The notes beneath the pieces were generated by a model, which did not search any database, was not told where the DNA came from, and saw only the letters and a list, made by a program, of their open reading frames with translations. Shown here piece after piece: positions 20,561 through 31,319 of a DNA stretch of 64,000 nt (positions are counted from its first letter, which is position 1; each line of letters begins with the position of its first letter). Both the position numbers and the translations under genes were made by a program. This stretch comes from Phellopilus nigrolimitatus (Eukaryota > Basidiomycota > Agaricomycetes > Hymenochaetales > Hymenochaetaceae), in assembly GCA_021029095.1 (NCBI GenBank), contig JAJOHG010000004.1:1462965-1526964 (forward strand). The letters run 5' to 3'.

Positions 20561-21246
20561 ATGTCAACAATCTTTTATTCACTACTCAGGTTCGTCTGCT
20601 GCACTGTTTCCTACATCTTTAAGTGTAGGCTTTGCTTACCTTCTTTCCATGCGAAGGATGAGGATCCCGTTCTTTCAGAAACCCAAACCGATTTCTACTC
20701 TCTGTCGAGAGAATCCCAAGAAATGCCCCAACTTCAAGTGTGGAGAAAGACCAGCTGATTTCAGAGAGATGCCAATGAGCAAAGGACCCGATATTGTCCA
20801 CGCAAACCGAAGGGATACTCCGTACTCTCGCACTGACATCGAGCGGATGCGCGCAATTAACACGTGCGATGAAAGTACAGTGCTTGCGCAGAGCACGAAC
20901 TTGAAGCGTCGGAACGCCAAGTACGGTGACGATAAGTGGCTGCGCATCCTCCGCTGCAATGTCTGCGATTTTCACAGCGTCTGTCCAGATGTCGCTGGTC
21001 CCGCTCGTTGCCATAACTCTTTCTATGGTAACCGGTGTCCTGGAGTTTTTTATGTCACGGAACGCGATGCCCAGAGGATAAGAAACACGCCCGTGAGCCA
21101 GCGCGTGCACTATGAGAGTTATAGCGACATCTATGACCGTGACTTCATACGCAGGACGAATAGGTGGGTGGCTTTTTTGCGACTACTTCTATAAAGGAGA
21201 CGTGCTGACTGTCTGATGCAGGGAAAGAGCGAGGGCTTTGAAATGA
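20561..21246 (+). CDS. Cysteine-rich protein of unknown function
   Basis: I do not recognise this family. If the small intron at 20593-20626 is removed, the N-terminus reads MSTIFYSLLSVGFAYLLS, a hydrophobic stretch that could be a signal peptide or anchor, followed by RRMRIPFFQKPKP. A last intron after FIRRTN leads to RERARALK and a stop at 21246. The body, about 200 residues, holds roughly ten cysteines in two groups (CRENPKKCPNFKC and CNVCDFHSVCP...CHNSFYGNRC) and many Arg/Asp/Tyr. The frame is open for more than 600 bp and a clear TATA box lies upstream, which supports a real gene. The start and first intron are uncertain; the Met at 20649 is an alternative. Confidence 0.5.
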
Positions 21247-21579
21247 AATACCTCCCGCTTTCTTCGAGGTTGAGGGTCCCATCAATTTAATTGGTGCGTG
21301 GAACGTGTTACATCAGTTTGGGGTGCTTCCGCGGTGCGGTGTGCTTGGTAGATGCATGTTCAGATATACTCGTTCAGCGAACGGAAATAGTAGTGAATAC
21401 TGAAGCGCGAGCTTGCTGATAAGATGTTCTGCCCTCTAACTGAACTTCAATGTAATTTCCGAACATCTGAGCATCAAATCAAGATTTGAATGAGCAAAAA
21501 AAAACAGATGTGGGATGAATAGCGAAACAGTTACGACAGCTTTGTGGAGGCTACACATACAGGTGGGTCAGAAAAGGCT

Positions 21580-21600
21580 CCCCCCCCCCCCCCCCCCCCC
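21580..21600 (+). repeat. Homopolymer run of 21 C
   Basis: Uninterrupted C run. Just before it stands TACAGGTGGGTCAGAAAAGG, which resembles the left edge of the inverted repeat at 22643. Confidence 0.9.
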
Positions 21601-21652
21601 TCCCTTATAAAAGGAAGGTGATTCCTGCCTTGTTCACATAAAAACGGTGTGA

Positions 21653-21693
21653 GATAGTGTTTTTGGGGAGCGAAGCCCTCCCAAAAAACTATA
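21653..21693 (+). repeat. Imperfect hairpin
   Basis: ATAGTGTTTTTGGGGAG, a short loop (CGAAG), then CCCTCCCAAAAAACTAT. The arms pair over about 16 positions with a few mismatches. It might be the edge or end-hairpin of a small transposon. Confidence 0.6.
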
Positions 21694-22037
21694 ATGTGGC
21701 TTTGCATGGGGAGGGAGTGGTTGGAGCTCACGCACAGCAGGACGCGATTCCAAACAGCATAAGCATAAGCGTAAACAGGCACACTAATATCTTCAGCTAT
21801 AGATCGAGGATTCGGATGTTGTGATGCAGAAATAAACGGATGAGTAAATAGGTGGTTAAATGTGCGGTGTATATGAGCGTGTGGCCGTTGCGACGCGCGT
21901 GGAGGGACGCGGCCGCGCACAGTAAAGATGTATGTACGTGCGGACGCGCACGCGTGGGGTATATGTATATATGCATGGGAAGGTGTGCACGGTCACGAAG
22001 GCCCGTGGAGGCCGCGTCGCGGCGAGGAGAGGGGGAA

Positions 22038-22056
22038 AGGGGGGGGGGGGGGGGGG
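22038..22056 (+). repeat. Homopolymer run of 19 G
   Basis: Uninterrupted G run, about 440 bp from the C run and on the same strand. Confidence 0.9.
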
Positions 22057-22647
22057 CAGCAGCAGAAAAAAGAAGGTAATCGCGCGGCGCGGCTCTGCTG
22101 CCTTTCGTCATGGGAAGCGTAAGACGACGACGACAGTGGCGTGTTTGTGGCTGCGGCTCCTCCGAACTCCTTTCACTGGGGGTGAAGTGGATGCTGTAGA
22201 GCTGGAGTACGCGCTGAACATGGGCATTAGCAGCCCGCTCTTACTTGAGGGAGGAAGTGCACGTGAGCATGCGGGGAAACAGGGAGCGAAGCTGATTTGC
22301 CTCCGATTTCCCGCGTTGCACGAAACGAACGGGTCCTGTGTCTATTCTCGCGCGGACGGTGAGGGGACAGCGGCTTGGAGTTTGGCCAGGGGAGCAAGGA
22401 GATCGAAGCGGGTCGCCATCAGCAGCGGCTCATATACGAGCGTACGCGTTCTTTCGCCTTCTCTCTTAGCGGGTTATGGGCCATCTGCATCGGAGTATTA
22501 GCCCGTCTCAATTCTGTGAAAGTCGAGTTTGTCAATAACACCCAGCACAACTGACCCCTACCTGACCCTTACCTTTGTTGATGTAATTGAAGATACAGAT
22601 CTCGACATTGTCGGCTCACGATTGCAGCAAGAGTTCGGCATGTACAG

Positions 22648-22877
22648 GTGGGTTCAGAAAGTCTTGCATCCTGCCTTATATGGAAATTAACCAACATGTC
22701 GAGTTGAGCCGAATATGTCTGTATTCTCATTGTCTGTATGTACAGCAAAGGTTTCTGCATATTTATGTGGCATTTCTACCTTTGAATGAGGTTGAACTGC
22801 GAGGCGGCACCTTGTTTCCGCTGGCGGATGGGAATTAATTTCCATATAAAGCAGGATGCAACACTTTCTGGACCACC
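22648..22877. mobile_element. Possible MITE or fold-back element with 43-nt inverted repeats
   Basis: Left arm 22648-22690 and right arm 22835-22877 are reverse complements over 43 nt with only a few mismatches and one small slip. A 144-bp middle has no coding content I recognise. The outer edge TACAGGTGGGTTCAG is similar to the sequence at 21556, which suggests related termini. No clear target duplication was found, so the exact ends are uncertain. Confidence 0.5.
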
Positions 22878-23557
22878 ACGCGAGATTTCCAAAAGCAGTC
22901 GATAGACGGGCAACATGCGGGTTCGAACCAAGCCAGATGGTTCCGGCGATTTGGCGATTTGATGAAATTTCCTTTCAGAGACGTTGTGCCTTTGCGCGCA
23001 CAGACCATCTGTCGGCCATTTCCGTCCAAGGTCCACCTGTCGGCCTTTTCCGAGCCCCACTCCCGTCCGCCCCTCCCACATAAACACATAAACACAGGCA
23101 TGATATTCATCTTTTCCGTACCACACCACAGGAACTTTTCAGCCGACACCCATTCTTGACCGCTTCATGGTCATCCATGCACGCTCGCGCGCCAGCAGAG
23201 AATGCCCATAGGGCCGAACGCCTCCTTATCGAAGTCCATTCCTCTGACAGGACTCCCTGGCCCCTTTCAAACTTCGAACTCCCACTCTCGTTGACGGTGA
23301 TTCCGAATTTAACATCCGGTGACTGAGACTGCGTACGTGCTCCCATTCAACCGCGAATGGCGTGTGGTCATGATCAGTGGGAGGGAAGCTTGCGGAGCTG
23401 TTGCTACATCTCGTGCGCCTCAGATCGAACCGAGTCGTGGGGCAAAGGACAAAGACAAAAAAAGACGAGATGGTACGTGCAAGCAACAAGCAGCCAGAAT
23501 CATTCGCTCGAGCGCAAATCTGATTTTGAGCATGACCAGGACGAATATGGGTCTTTG

Positions 23558-24768
23558 CGCAGGTCGTGCGTCGAGCCTTCACAAAGTTGGAACAGGCGCG
23601 ATTGCATCAAACTCACCACCTTCCCATCGCTGCCCACGCCATTTACATCACACGTCAAATCTGCGCTCCTGCCCAGGCTCCGGCTCTGACAGCGGGCTCA
23701 AATCCGCGAGCGAAGCTTCGCCAAAGAGTCCAATGCAGACTCGATCGGCAAATATCCTGGGCAACAATGGCAAGTCGCGGATTTCTGGTGTGGTGACGGT
23801 CACTGGGCTTGCCTCTTGGAAGACCGGAGCAGGCGTTGGTGCAGGGCTCGCAAGCGCAGGCATGGAAGGGACGGTGCTTCGCCGACGCACAGTTGTGCGT
23901 CACACGACTTCACACCTGACCACGGAATATGTGGGGCCATGCTCAGTGGGCGGAAGGGCGTTTCTTATGAGACTCGGGAGAGACGAAGAAAGGGATATCG
24001 GTGGTACTCGGGGACAACTCGTTCTCGTTTGACTTGATTTCGATGCTAACCTTCGGCTTCTCTTCCTCCTCCGCCTTGGCTTTGGGTTCTTCCTCTTCCT
24101 CCTGCGCACATTCCGTCTCCTCTTCGTCTTTCCGCTGACGTTTCCCATCTTCCTTGCGTAACCACTCATTCTCCTCCTTTCGCAGACGCTCCTTCTCCTC
24201 CTTCTGCAGACGCGCGTTCTCTCCTTTCTCCTTCCACAATTGCTCTTCCTCCTCTTCTTTATGCTTGCGCTCGAGAAAGCTTGCGGAGCTCATACCACGC
24301 TTCATCCGCCGGAGCGCTCTTGTTGCCGTCGAACTGGGTCGTGAAGCAAGACAAGGAAGAAGATGCGGCACGTGCAGGCGACAAGCGGCCAGGATCTGCC
24401 GCGGGATGTGAGCGCGACCGGGATGAAGACGGCACTGGCGGTAGCGCGACCGGGCAAACAAATCGGGAGTCCGCACTCAAGGCATCTGACTTATCTTCGC
24501 CCTATCTGCTCTCACTTTCATTCCGACCCTCGCATGATTGGTATGCGTTACTCGAAGGATTGCTCACGCGTGCGGCCTTGGAGGGCCTATCGGGAATGGA
24601 ATGTCTCCTCGGCGTCGGACTCTGAGCTTGGTCTGCACATTCTGAGTTTGAAAGGTCGGAATACGCGCGTTCCCTGCTTAATGGTAATAGCAGTTAAACT
24701 TCACTAGACAGAATGGAGCGAAGATGAGTTCATTCACCTCGATCTGGACGACTGTCTCTGCTCGACGC
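23558..24768 (+). pseudogene. Decayed partial copy of the unknown gene at 38157-41005
   Basis: This stretch matches exon 2, the following intron and the start of exon 3 of the intact gene on the minus strand. Shared blocks include NSPPSHRCPRHLHHT, SPMQTRSA(N/I)ILG, GKSRISG, GLASWKTGAG, GLASAGxEGTVLRRRTVV, then RFIRxSALVAVELGREA, DAARAGDKRPGS, SSPYLLSLSFRPSH and GMECLLGVGL, ending at EFIHLDLDDCL. The copy has small indels that shift frame, lacks the first exon and the last two, and is interrupted by about 320 bp at 23956-24276. It cannot make the full protein. Confidence 0.85.
23956..24276 (-). other. About 320-bp insertion with a Lys/Glu-rich open frame
   Basis: Inserted between GGGCGGAA and AGCTTGCGGAGC, which are contiguous in the intact gene. 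On the minus strand the frame is open and encodes a highly charged coiled-coil-like segment (for example KEEEEEQLWKEKGENARLQ and ERLRKEENEWLRKE). On the plus strand it is pyrimidine-rich. It may be an exon piece from another gene or a simple-sequence expansion; its source is not known. Confidence 0.6.
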
Positions 24769-25034
24769 GACGACATATCTTTTCTTGAATTTGTAGGCAA
24801 GCCAGGGCAAGCTGCAGACCCGAAGTGACGTACAAAGCAAAATTACTAGTGTATATTCCGAAGCATAAGTGGTAGATTTGTTTCTCTTGTGGAGTTTTGA
24901 AAGGACTTTCTTCTGGCGACGCTGCCTGCCTGTGATGAGGTACGCAAACTGCATTTCCCAGGCCCGGCACTGCCACCTTGGCCGCCTCTTTGCACCACTT
25001 CTCTGCCTAGCTAAAGACGCTGATCCTGGACGCC

Positions 25035-26456
25035 ATGCTGCAAAATCTCACCGAGAAACTCAAAGGAATTGAGACTGTGCCTCTTGCTTGCGGCGGTTGC
25101 GCGAATGTCTACAGAGCAATGCTGTACTGGGATGAATCTGACAGAGGGACTAGGGTATGCCTATCGCGCTTGCAACGTGCTTCTGGTTTGCTAAATAGAT
25201 GTCCTTACGTGCACGCCATTCAAGGTCGTTGTCAAACGCCCGATCGTGCGGGGCAGAAGTACATATAACGAGAAGGCTCAGCGCGTATGTGGTTTCTCTT
25301 GTCGTGTACTCGATGTGTGTACGCTCATGCCTTTTGGTTTGCAAGCGCTGGAAGCGTGAATTCATGGTGTGCCAACATCTATCACATCCCAGCGTCCTAG
25401 CCACATTTGGATTTTGCGACAACCCAATCCCTAATTATGAAGAGTTCTTCGGACTCGTTCTTCCATACTGTGAAAATGGAAATGCGAAGAAATTCTTGGC
25501 AAGACACCCTGAGACGGACCGCCTCAAAATTGTACGGCTTGCTTCTACTTGCTCATTCAGTGCAGCTTTACTGAAAATGTTCAATAAAGCTCGTACAAGT
25601 AGCGGCGGGACTTGATTACTTGCACAACTGTAATCCACCAACGGTACATGGTGACATCAAAGCGGTATAGCTTCTTCCGTGTTTTTCGTCTATTCGTCTG
25701 ACTCAATTTTTTTTTCCTTTCATTTTTCTCTTTAAATCTGTAGGAAAATATACTCATTGATGACTCCGGGAGACCGCTTATCGCAGACTTCGGTATCTCG
25801 CGCATTTGTGATACAAAGGGCTTTACGACTCAATCTGTTATGGGGACATGTCGCTGGATGGCTGTAGAGTTGCTACGGGCGACAATTCTATCAGAAGACG
25901 CATCTGGTCAGGATGACTCGCCTATACGAACAACAGAAGCTTCAGACGTGTGGGCTTTTGGAATGACTGTTGTCGAGGTGGGTACAACCGACTGTGTAGG
26001 CTGCTGTGATAGCCATTTTAAATAAGCTTACATGTCCAGATCATGACCGGAAAACCGCCGTTTGCAGAATACAAGCATGATGCGGGTGTAATAGTCAACG
26101 TCACTCAGAAAAATATCAGGCCTGCGAAGCCTTCTGTCACTCTCGTGAGCGATGCGCTTTGGACGGTCCTCGAACATTGCTGGTCTGAGGACCCAGCCTC
26201 TCGCCCAGATGCGCGCCGCGTCGGTCTTGCGCTCGATCTCATCTATGGTCTCGGCGGTAGCGATGACGGGCTCGACTTGGCTGCGATTCTGAGGAGCTCC
26301 GACACAGTGTCCGCGCGGACTCGACCCACTCTGCCAGGAAATGACACTCGGCCGTACAGGTGCAAGTGGCTGCATTGTCCAGAGGCGTTCGATACGATCG
26401 AGCAGTGCATTCAGCACGAGTGCACCGAATACGTTCTACGGAGGCCGTTCAGTTAG
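25035..26456 (+). CDS. Protein kinase with C-terminal zinc-finger-like tail (copy A, intact)
   Basis: A TKL-like fungal kinase of roughly 400 residues. Start is MLQNLTEKLKG at 25035. The glycine loop is degenerate (LACGGCANVYRA). VVVKRP carries the ATP-binding Lys. EFMVCQHLSHPSVLATFG follows, then LVQVAAGLDYLHNCN, the catalytic loop HGDIKAEN, ADFGISR (DFG present), MGTCRWMAVEL, ASDVWAFGMTVVEIMTGKPPF and HCWSEDPASRPDARRV. All the key catalytic residues are there, with HGD in place of HRD. All introns join in frame. After a linker of about 40 residues comes YRCKWLHCPEAFDTIEQCIQ, then HEC, a C-x4-C-x12-H pattern like a C2H2 finger that lacks a normal last His. It ends VLRRPFS. A diverged paralog lies at 41678-43098 on the other strand. 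Role unknown. Confidence 0.85.
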
Positions 26457-27673
26457 TGGTTGACTTCATTGCGCCATTAGCTGTTCATGACTGCTCCCTT
26501 TCTTTACGATACCCCTGAATCTTATCGAGTCTGCTATCAACAGTTGTCTTATTTGCTTTGTTGCTTTGCTTTGATTTTTTTTTCGTATTTTCGTATCTAT
26601 GTATGACACATCGTCGTCTGCTATTAACAGTTGCCTTATTTGCCTTATTTGCCTTATTTGTTTTGCGCTATTTTTTTGCTTTCAAATGCGATCATTGGGT
26701 TTTACCAACGCCCTCGCTACCGCATACTCTGCAGTCCTGTAAGACGGTATTTCCGATTATACAAGTTGTTGTATACCACCGAACACATCAGCCCAGGTAA
26801 AGTTGTCCAACCCGACGGGAAGCGTGGTCCGCAAAACAAGTGTACATGATATAGCAAAGTTCATAAATTTCTTCATATATTATAATGCACATTACCACCG
26901 GGTAAAAAAGAAAGAAAGCGGGAATAAAGGAGCTATGAGCAAGACAGAAGAACATCGAGCGCGAGGTCCTAGATAGAGAAAGACCGAGTGAGAAACAGCG
27001 CTACATGTACAGCAGCGTCCAATATAACAAAAAAGAAAGGAGGAAGGTAACAGGGCGATAAGCAAAACTAAGTTATCGGAGAAAGGGAGGTTCGCGAGAA
27101 CGACCAAAAAAAAAGAAAAAAGACAAAAGACAAAACGAGAACGTGCGCAGAGACGCGCGGGCGTAAGAAATACATCACGGTGCCACGATACATACATGTA
27201 TGGATACTAGTACTTTGCATTGCATTGCATTGCTTGCTTGAGTTGCTTGGGTTTGGTCCGGTTCGGCACGGCTTCGTCGGGTTCGTGGGGTTCGGCAGTC
27301 GGAGGCGGGGCGTTCTAGTGGACTCTGTATAACAGGGCGAGAGAGCAACGGGCTGGGTACTTGGGTAGGGAAGCTCGGGGATGCGGCGCTGCCGCTCGGG
27401 GCGCTGCCGGGAGCACGGGCGGTGCGGGGATGCGGGGATTGGGTACGCTGCGTGCATGTGCGTGTGCACGCATCCGGGATGCTCTGGGTGCGCGGACGAG
27501 GAGAGAACAGCGGAGAGGGATAAGAGACGACGAAAGCAGGGCCACGCGAGTCGAGATAAAAAAAGGGGGCGGGCGGGGAATATGTCGACATCGCAAAGCG
27601 AAAGCGAAAAGCAAAAACAAAAAAACAAAAAAGAAATAAGAAAAATCCCGGAAGACAAACAACGCGCCCGGTA
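26457..27673. other. Intergenic region between convergent genes
   Basis: About 1.2 kb between kinase A (+) and CRZ1 (-). It contains short tandem repeats, e.g. TTTGCCTTA three times near 26637-26660 and TTGCA repeats near 27214. No coding region is supported. Confidence 0.5.
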
Positions 27674-29167
27674 CTAGACCATGACGCTCCCCGCCTGCGC
27701 CGCGGCCTGCCAGCCCGCGGCGTCCGCCTCCGTCTTGAGCGTGAGGAGCCCCGCGCCGACGCCTTCGATGTGGATCCCCGCCGCTGCAGCCGCCTCGGCC
27801 GCCGCGATCGCGGCGGGGTTGTTCGGCGTGTCGTTCGTCAGCAGCGGCTGGTGCGTCTGACACTCCGTGCCCGCGTCTGAACGCACTGCAAGACAAAAAT
27901 AAAAAAGTAAAAAATAAGTTTTTTTTTTGGTTTTCGTTAGATAAGCGGTATATTTAGATGAGCGAGAAGAGGGGGACGCACGGTGCCGGTTGAGCGCGTC
28001 CATGCGCGCGAAGGTGCGTGAGCAGCCCTGGCACGTGTACGGCCGGATGTTGAGGTGCAGCTGCTCGTGCCGCTTGCAGTCGTGCTGCCGCGCGAAGCCC
28101 TTGTCGCACCCGGGCCACTTGCACTTGAACGGCCGCTCCTCGTTGTGCGAGCGCAAGTGCCCTGCAAAAAAAAAAAAAAAAAAACAGTCGTCAGCTTCCT
28201 TCCCGTATACAGCATTATAATTTTTTTAAGAATCGAAAGTGGGGGGAGGGGATTTATTGTGGTTGGAAAAAAATGAAAAAAGAAAGGAACGCACCTTTCA
28301 GATTAAAGTGCCGCGTGAACGTGCTCCCGCACCCGGGCACAGGGCACGCAAAGTTCGCCTCCGTGCGGCGGCGGCGCTGGCTCGCGTCCGCCGTCGCATG
28401 CGTCGTCACGTTCTGCCTTACGACCTGCATCGGCGCCTGCGTCTGCACCATCGGGCGGCCCTGCTCGTCCACGCCCATCACGTGCACCGTCGCGTCCGCG
28501 TACTCCCCGCCGTGCTGCTGCTCGAACTCGGCGCCCGACACGCCCGGAAACGAATAGGGATCCATGTCGCCGGGCAGCGCCACGTCCGCGAGCAGCCGCG
28601 GGCTCGCGTGCGGCGACGGGTACGGCGACGCCCCGAGCGACGCGCGGTCGCGCGAGAGGCTGCGCGCGTGCCGGTGGTGCGCGTGCGCGTGCCCGAGCGC
28701 GTGGCCGCTCCCCGCGCTCAGCGAGCGCTGGTGCGCGCCGCCCGCCCCCGCCATGCCGAGGCCCAGCCCGCCCATGCCGTTGCCGTTGCCGCCATTCCCG
28801 CCGCCGCCGCCCGCCTGCCCGGGCGAGAGGAACGCCGACGCGCCCGCGCCCGCGCGCGAGATGAAGGCCGGCGGCGGCGGGTACAGCGCGTGCGCGCCGC
28901 CGCCGTCCGCGTAGATCGGCGTCATGTCCGCGGAGAGCGCGTTGCGGCGGTGCCCGTGGCTCTCGCTGCGCGCGCGGCGGAGCTCCGTGCCGCCCAGGCC
29001 GCCCATGCCGAGCATGTACGTCGCCGCGGAGTCGGGCGAGAGGAAGCTCGACCCGCCGCCGCCGCTGGAGACGGCGATGTTGATCCCCGACGGGCCGGCG
29101 CCGCTGCCCACCGGCGCGCCGAAAGTATGCGTCTGGGACGGCATCTGCGGCGTGTTCAGGCGCGGGA

Positions 29168-29209
<42 letters not shown>

Positions 29210-31319
29210 ACTGCCCCGGGCCGGCGCCCATGACGTCGCTCATGCTGACCGTCGCAGACTCCTGCGCCTGCGCTTGATTATGTCCCTGCTGCTGCTGTCC
29301 GTGCTGCTGCTGCTGCCCCTGGCCCTGGCCCTGGCCCATGAGGCTCATCTGCCAGAACGGCGGGCGCAGCGCCGTGTCCGACTTGGAGCGCGTGCGCGGG
29401 TTCTGGCTCTGCTGGATCGGCACGAGGAAGTTGCCTCCACTCGCGCCGTTGCCGTTGCCGTCGTTGGCGTTGCGGTCCGGGCTGCCGCGCACGCCCTCGC
29501 CGAGGCCGAGCTGGAGCGCGCCGCCGCCGCTCGCGTCGTCCGCGCGCACGCTCCCCGCCGTGGGCGGCGGCGTGAGCGTCGGCGGGAAGTTGTACTGCGA
29601 GGGCGGCGCCTGCGGGAGGCGCGGGAGCGGGGAGGGCGACTGCCGCTGGTGCTGGTGCTGCTGGTGCTGGTGCTGCTGGTGCTGGTTCATTTGTTGCTGC
29701 ATGAGGTGCGCGCTGTACGACTGCTGCTGGGACGCGCCGGACGGCGACGCCCACTGCTGCTGCTGCTGCTGCTGTTGGGAGGGGAGGCCGGCTTGAGGGT
29801 GCGGGGACGCCTGGGCTGTGGGGGGATAAAAATAGTGTCCGTGAGTTCCGGGTTCATCATTTCGTATATTCTGCTCCTCGAAACCGCCCGAGCAAGTTAA
29901 GAAAAATAAGTGGCAAATCTCCATAGGGGTGGAGTTGAACAAAAAAAGAGCAGGAAAGACGACCTCGCACCGGCGCTAGGCGCTAGCGCGATCGTCCAAC
30001 ACCTCTAGCTCAGGAGAACGGGATTAAAAAAGGGAATTGAACCGTGCACGCCCCAGCCTCGCACTAGCGTACTCCGCAAGGCACGGACGCAGACGGCGCC
30101 ACCAAACGGGGGCAGAGCGCGGGGGCTTATCCACGCGATGGCGACAAGCGATGCGGACATAAGCCGCAGACAGGGCACGGAAGGCGGTGCGGCTCCGCAT
30201 CAAGAGTCGACAAAACACGACCAAAAAAAAAGAAGGGAAAACAAAGAGCACGCACCCTGCCTGAGCGCGTCGAGCGCCTGGAAGGCGCCGCCCTGCGCGG
30301 CGTTCCCGGCGCTGATAGGCGTGGCGGGGACGATGTGGATGCCGGGCCCGTTCGGGGCCATCAGGCCGCCTCTTATGCCGCCCGGCGGGAGCACGCTGCC
30401 GCCGTTGCCGTTGCCGTGAGCGGCGGCGGGCGCGGGGGAGGGCGCGGGGGACGTCGCGGTGTGCGTGATCTCGGGCGTGCCGCTGCCGCCGGGGATGTAG
30501 AGCTGCGGGGGCGACTGCGGGCCCTTCGCGCCCCACGCGGGGCCGGCGGGCTCGAGGCGCACGTGCTCGAGCCCGAGCGTCGCGGCGTAGTCGCCGTGCA
30601 TGGAGGAGACGGAGGACGCGCGGCTGCGCTGCTGGTGCTGCTGGTGCTGCTGCTGGTACTCGCCGTCGCCGCTGGAGGACGCGGGCGAGCTCTGGTCGAA
30701 GGGCGAGCCGTAGGGGTGCATCGCGGAGGGCGTGTCGAGCGCGGGGGTGACGGAGACGGAGACGGGGGCGGGGGCACCGGGGTTGTTGGAGCCGAGGGAG
30801 GAGGTGCTCAGGCTGGGCGAGGCGCTCTGGTACTGCTGCTGCTGCTGCTGCTGCTGCTGGGAGTGGGAGTGGGAGTGGGAGTGGAAGTCGAGGGCGGCCA
30901 TGGAGAAGAGGGCGTCCGGGACGTCGTATGCGGAGGGGTCGTACTCGTCCGGGGGCTCGACGTCGATGCCGATCGCGGCGAAGTCGAAGTCGTCCGGGTC
31001 GAAGGGCGACGCGCCGAATGCGCCGCCGTTGCCGTGGAGGTTGGGGCTCGCCGCGAAGTCGGTGCCGGGGATGTAGGAGATGTCGGAGCCGAGGGGCGAG
31101 TTGGTGTAGGAGCCGCCGGGGGCGGGGTGGTGCGCGGCGAAGGAGGGCGTGTAGGGCGTCGGGGGCAGGCCGGGGGCGGGGGAGCCGGGGGCGGCTGCGG
31201 GGGAGTTGAAGTCGGGGTAGGGCGAGGAGGCGGGGTCGCGGGGGTCGCGGGGGTCGAGGTCTGCGAGGTCTGCGAGGAAGGGGGAGTGGGAGGGGTGGTA
31301 CGCGGCGGGGCGGTCCATG
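27674..31319 (-). CDS. CRZ1: C2H2 zinc-finger transcription factor, Crz1-like (calcineurin-responsive)
   Basis: Start is MDRPAAYHPSHSP at 31319 (an in-frame Met also at 31360). Over 850 residues of low-complexity sequence come first, rich in Gln, Ser, Pro, Gly, with several polyglutamine runs (CTG/TGC repeats, e.g. 29171-29210 and 30834-30860) and an HSHSHSHS stretch. A segment GPGIHIVPATP fits the calcineurin-docking pattern PxIxI(T/V). The C-terminal fingers are CPVPGC...FNLKGHLRSH, CKWPGC...FARQHDCKRHEQLH and CQGC...FARMDALNRH with LRSDAGTEC, the order and wording of Crz1. Such factors are dephosphorylated by calcineurin and enter the nucleus when calcium rises. Four exons; the first intron (29816-30255, about 440 nt) is unusually long. 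All finger junctions keep frame. Tail ends AGSVMV. Confidence 0.88.

Larger units (their letters stand above)
21247..23557. other. Repeat-rich intergenic region without a supported gene
   Basis: About 2.3 kb. It contains a C21 run, a G19 run, a hairpin at 21653-21693 and a long inverted repeat at 22648-22877, described separately. Several long frames cross it on both strands, but they are GC-biased, overlap each other and resemble nothing I know. Confidence 0.6.

Noticed and set aside
21932..22501. 189-codon plus-strand frame
   Set aside because: Runs through the G19 tract and has no protein-like conservation; likely chance.
22900..22960. Possible tRNA T-arm (GGGTTCGAACC)
   Set aside because: The flanking bases do not form a five-pair T-stem and no cloverleaf fits around it.
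28239..29900. 553-codon plus-strand frame
   Set aside because: Antisense to the CRZ1 exon. Its Arg/Ala/Leu-rich sequence is a by-product of the GC-rich, Gln-repeat coding strand.
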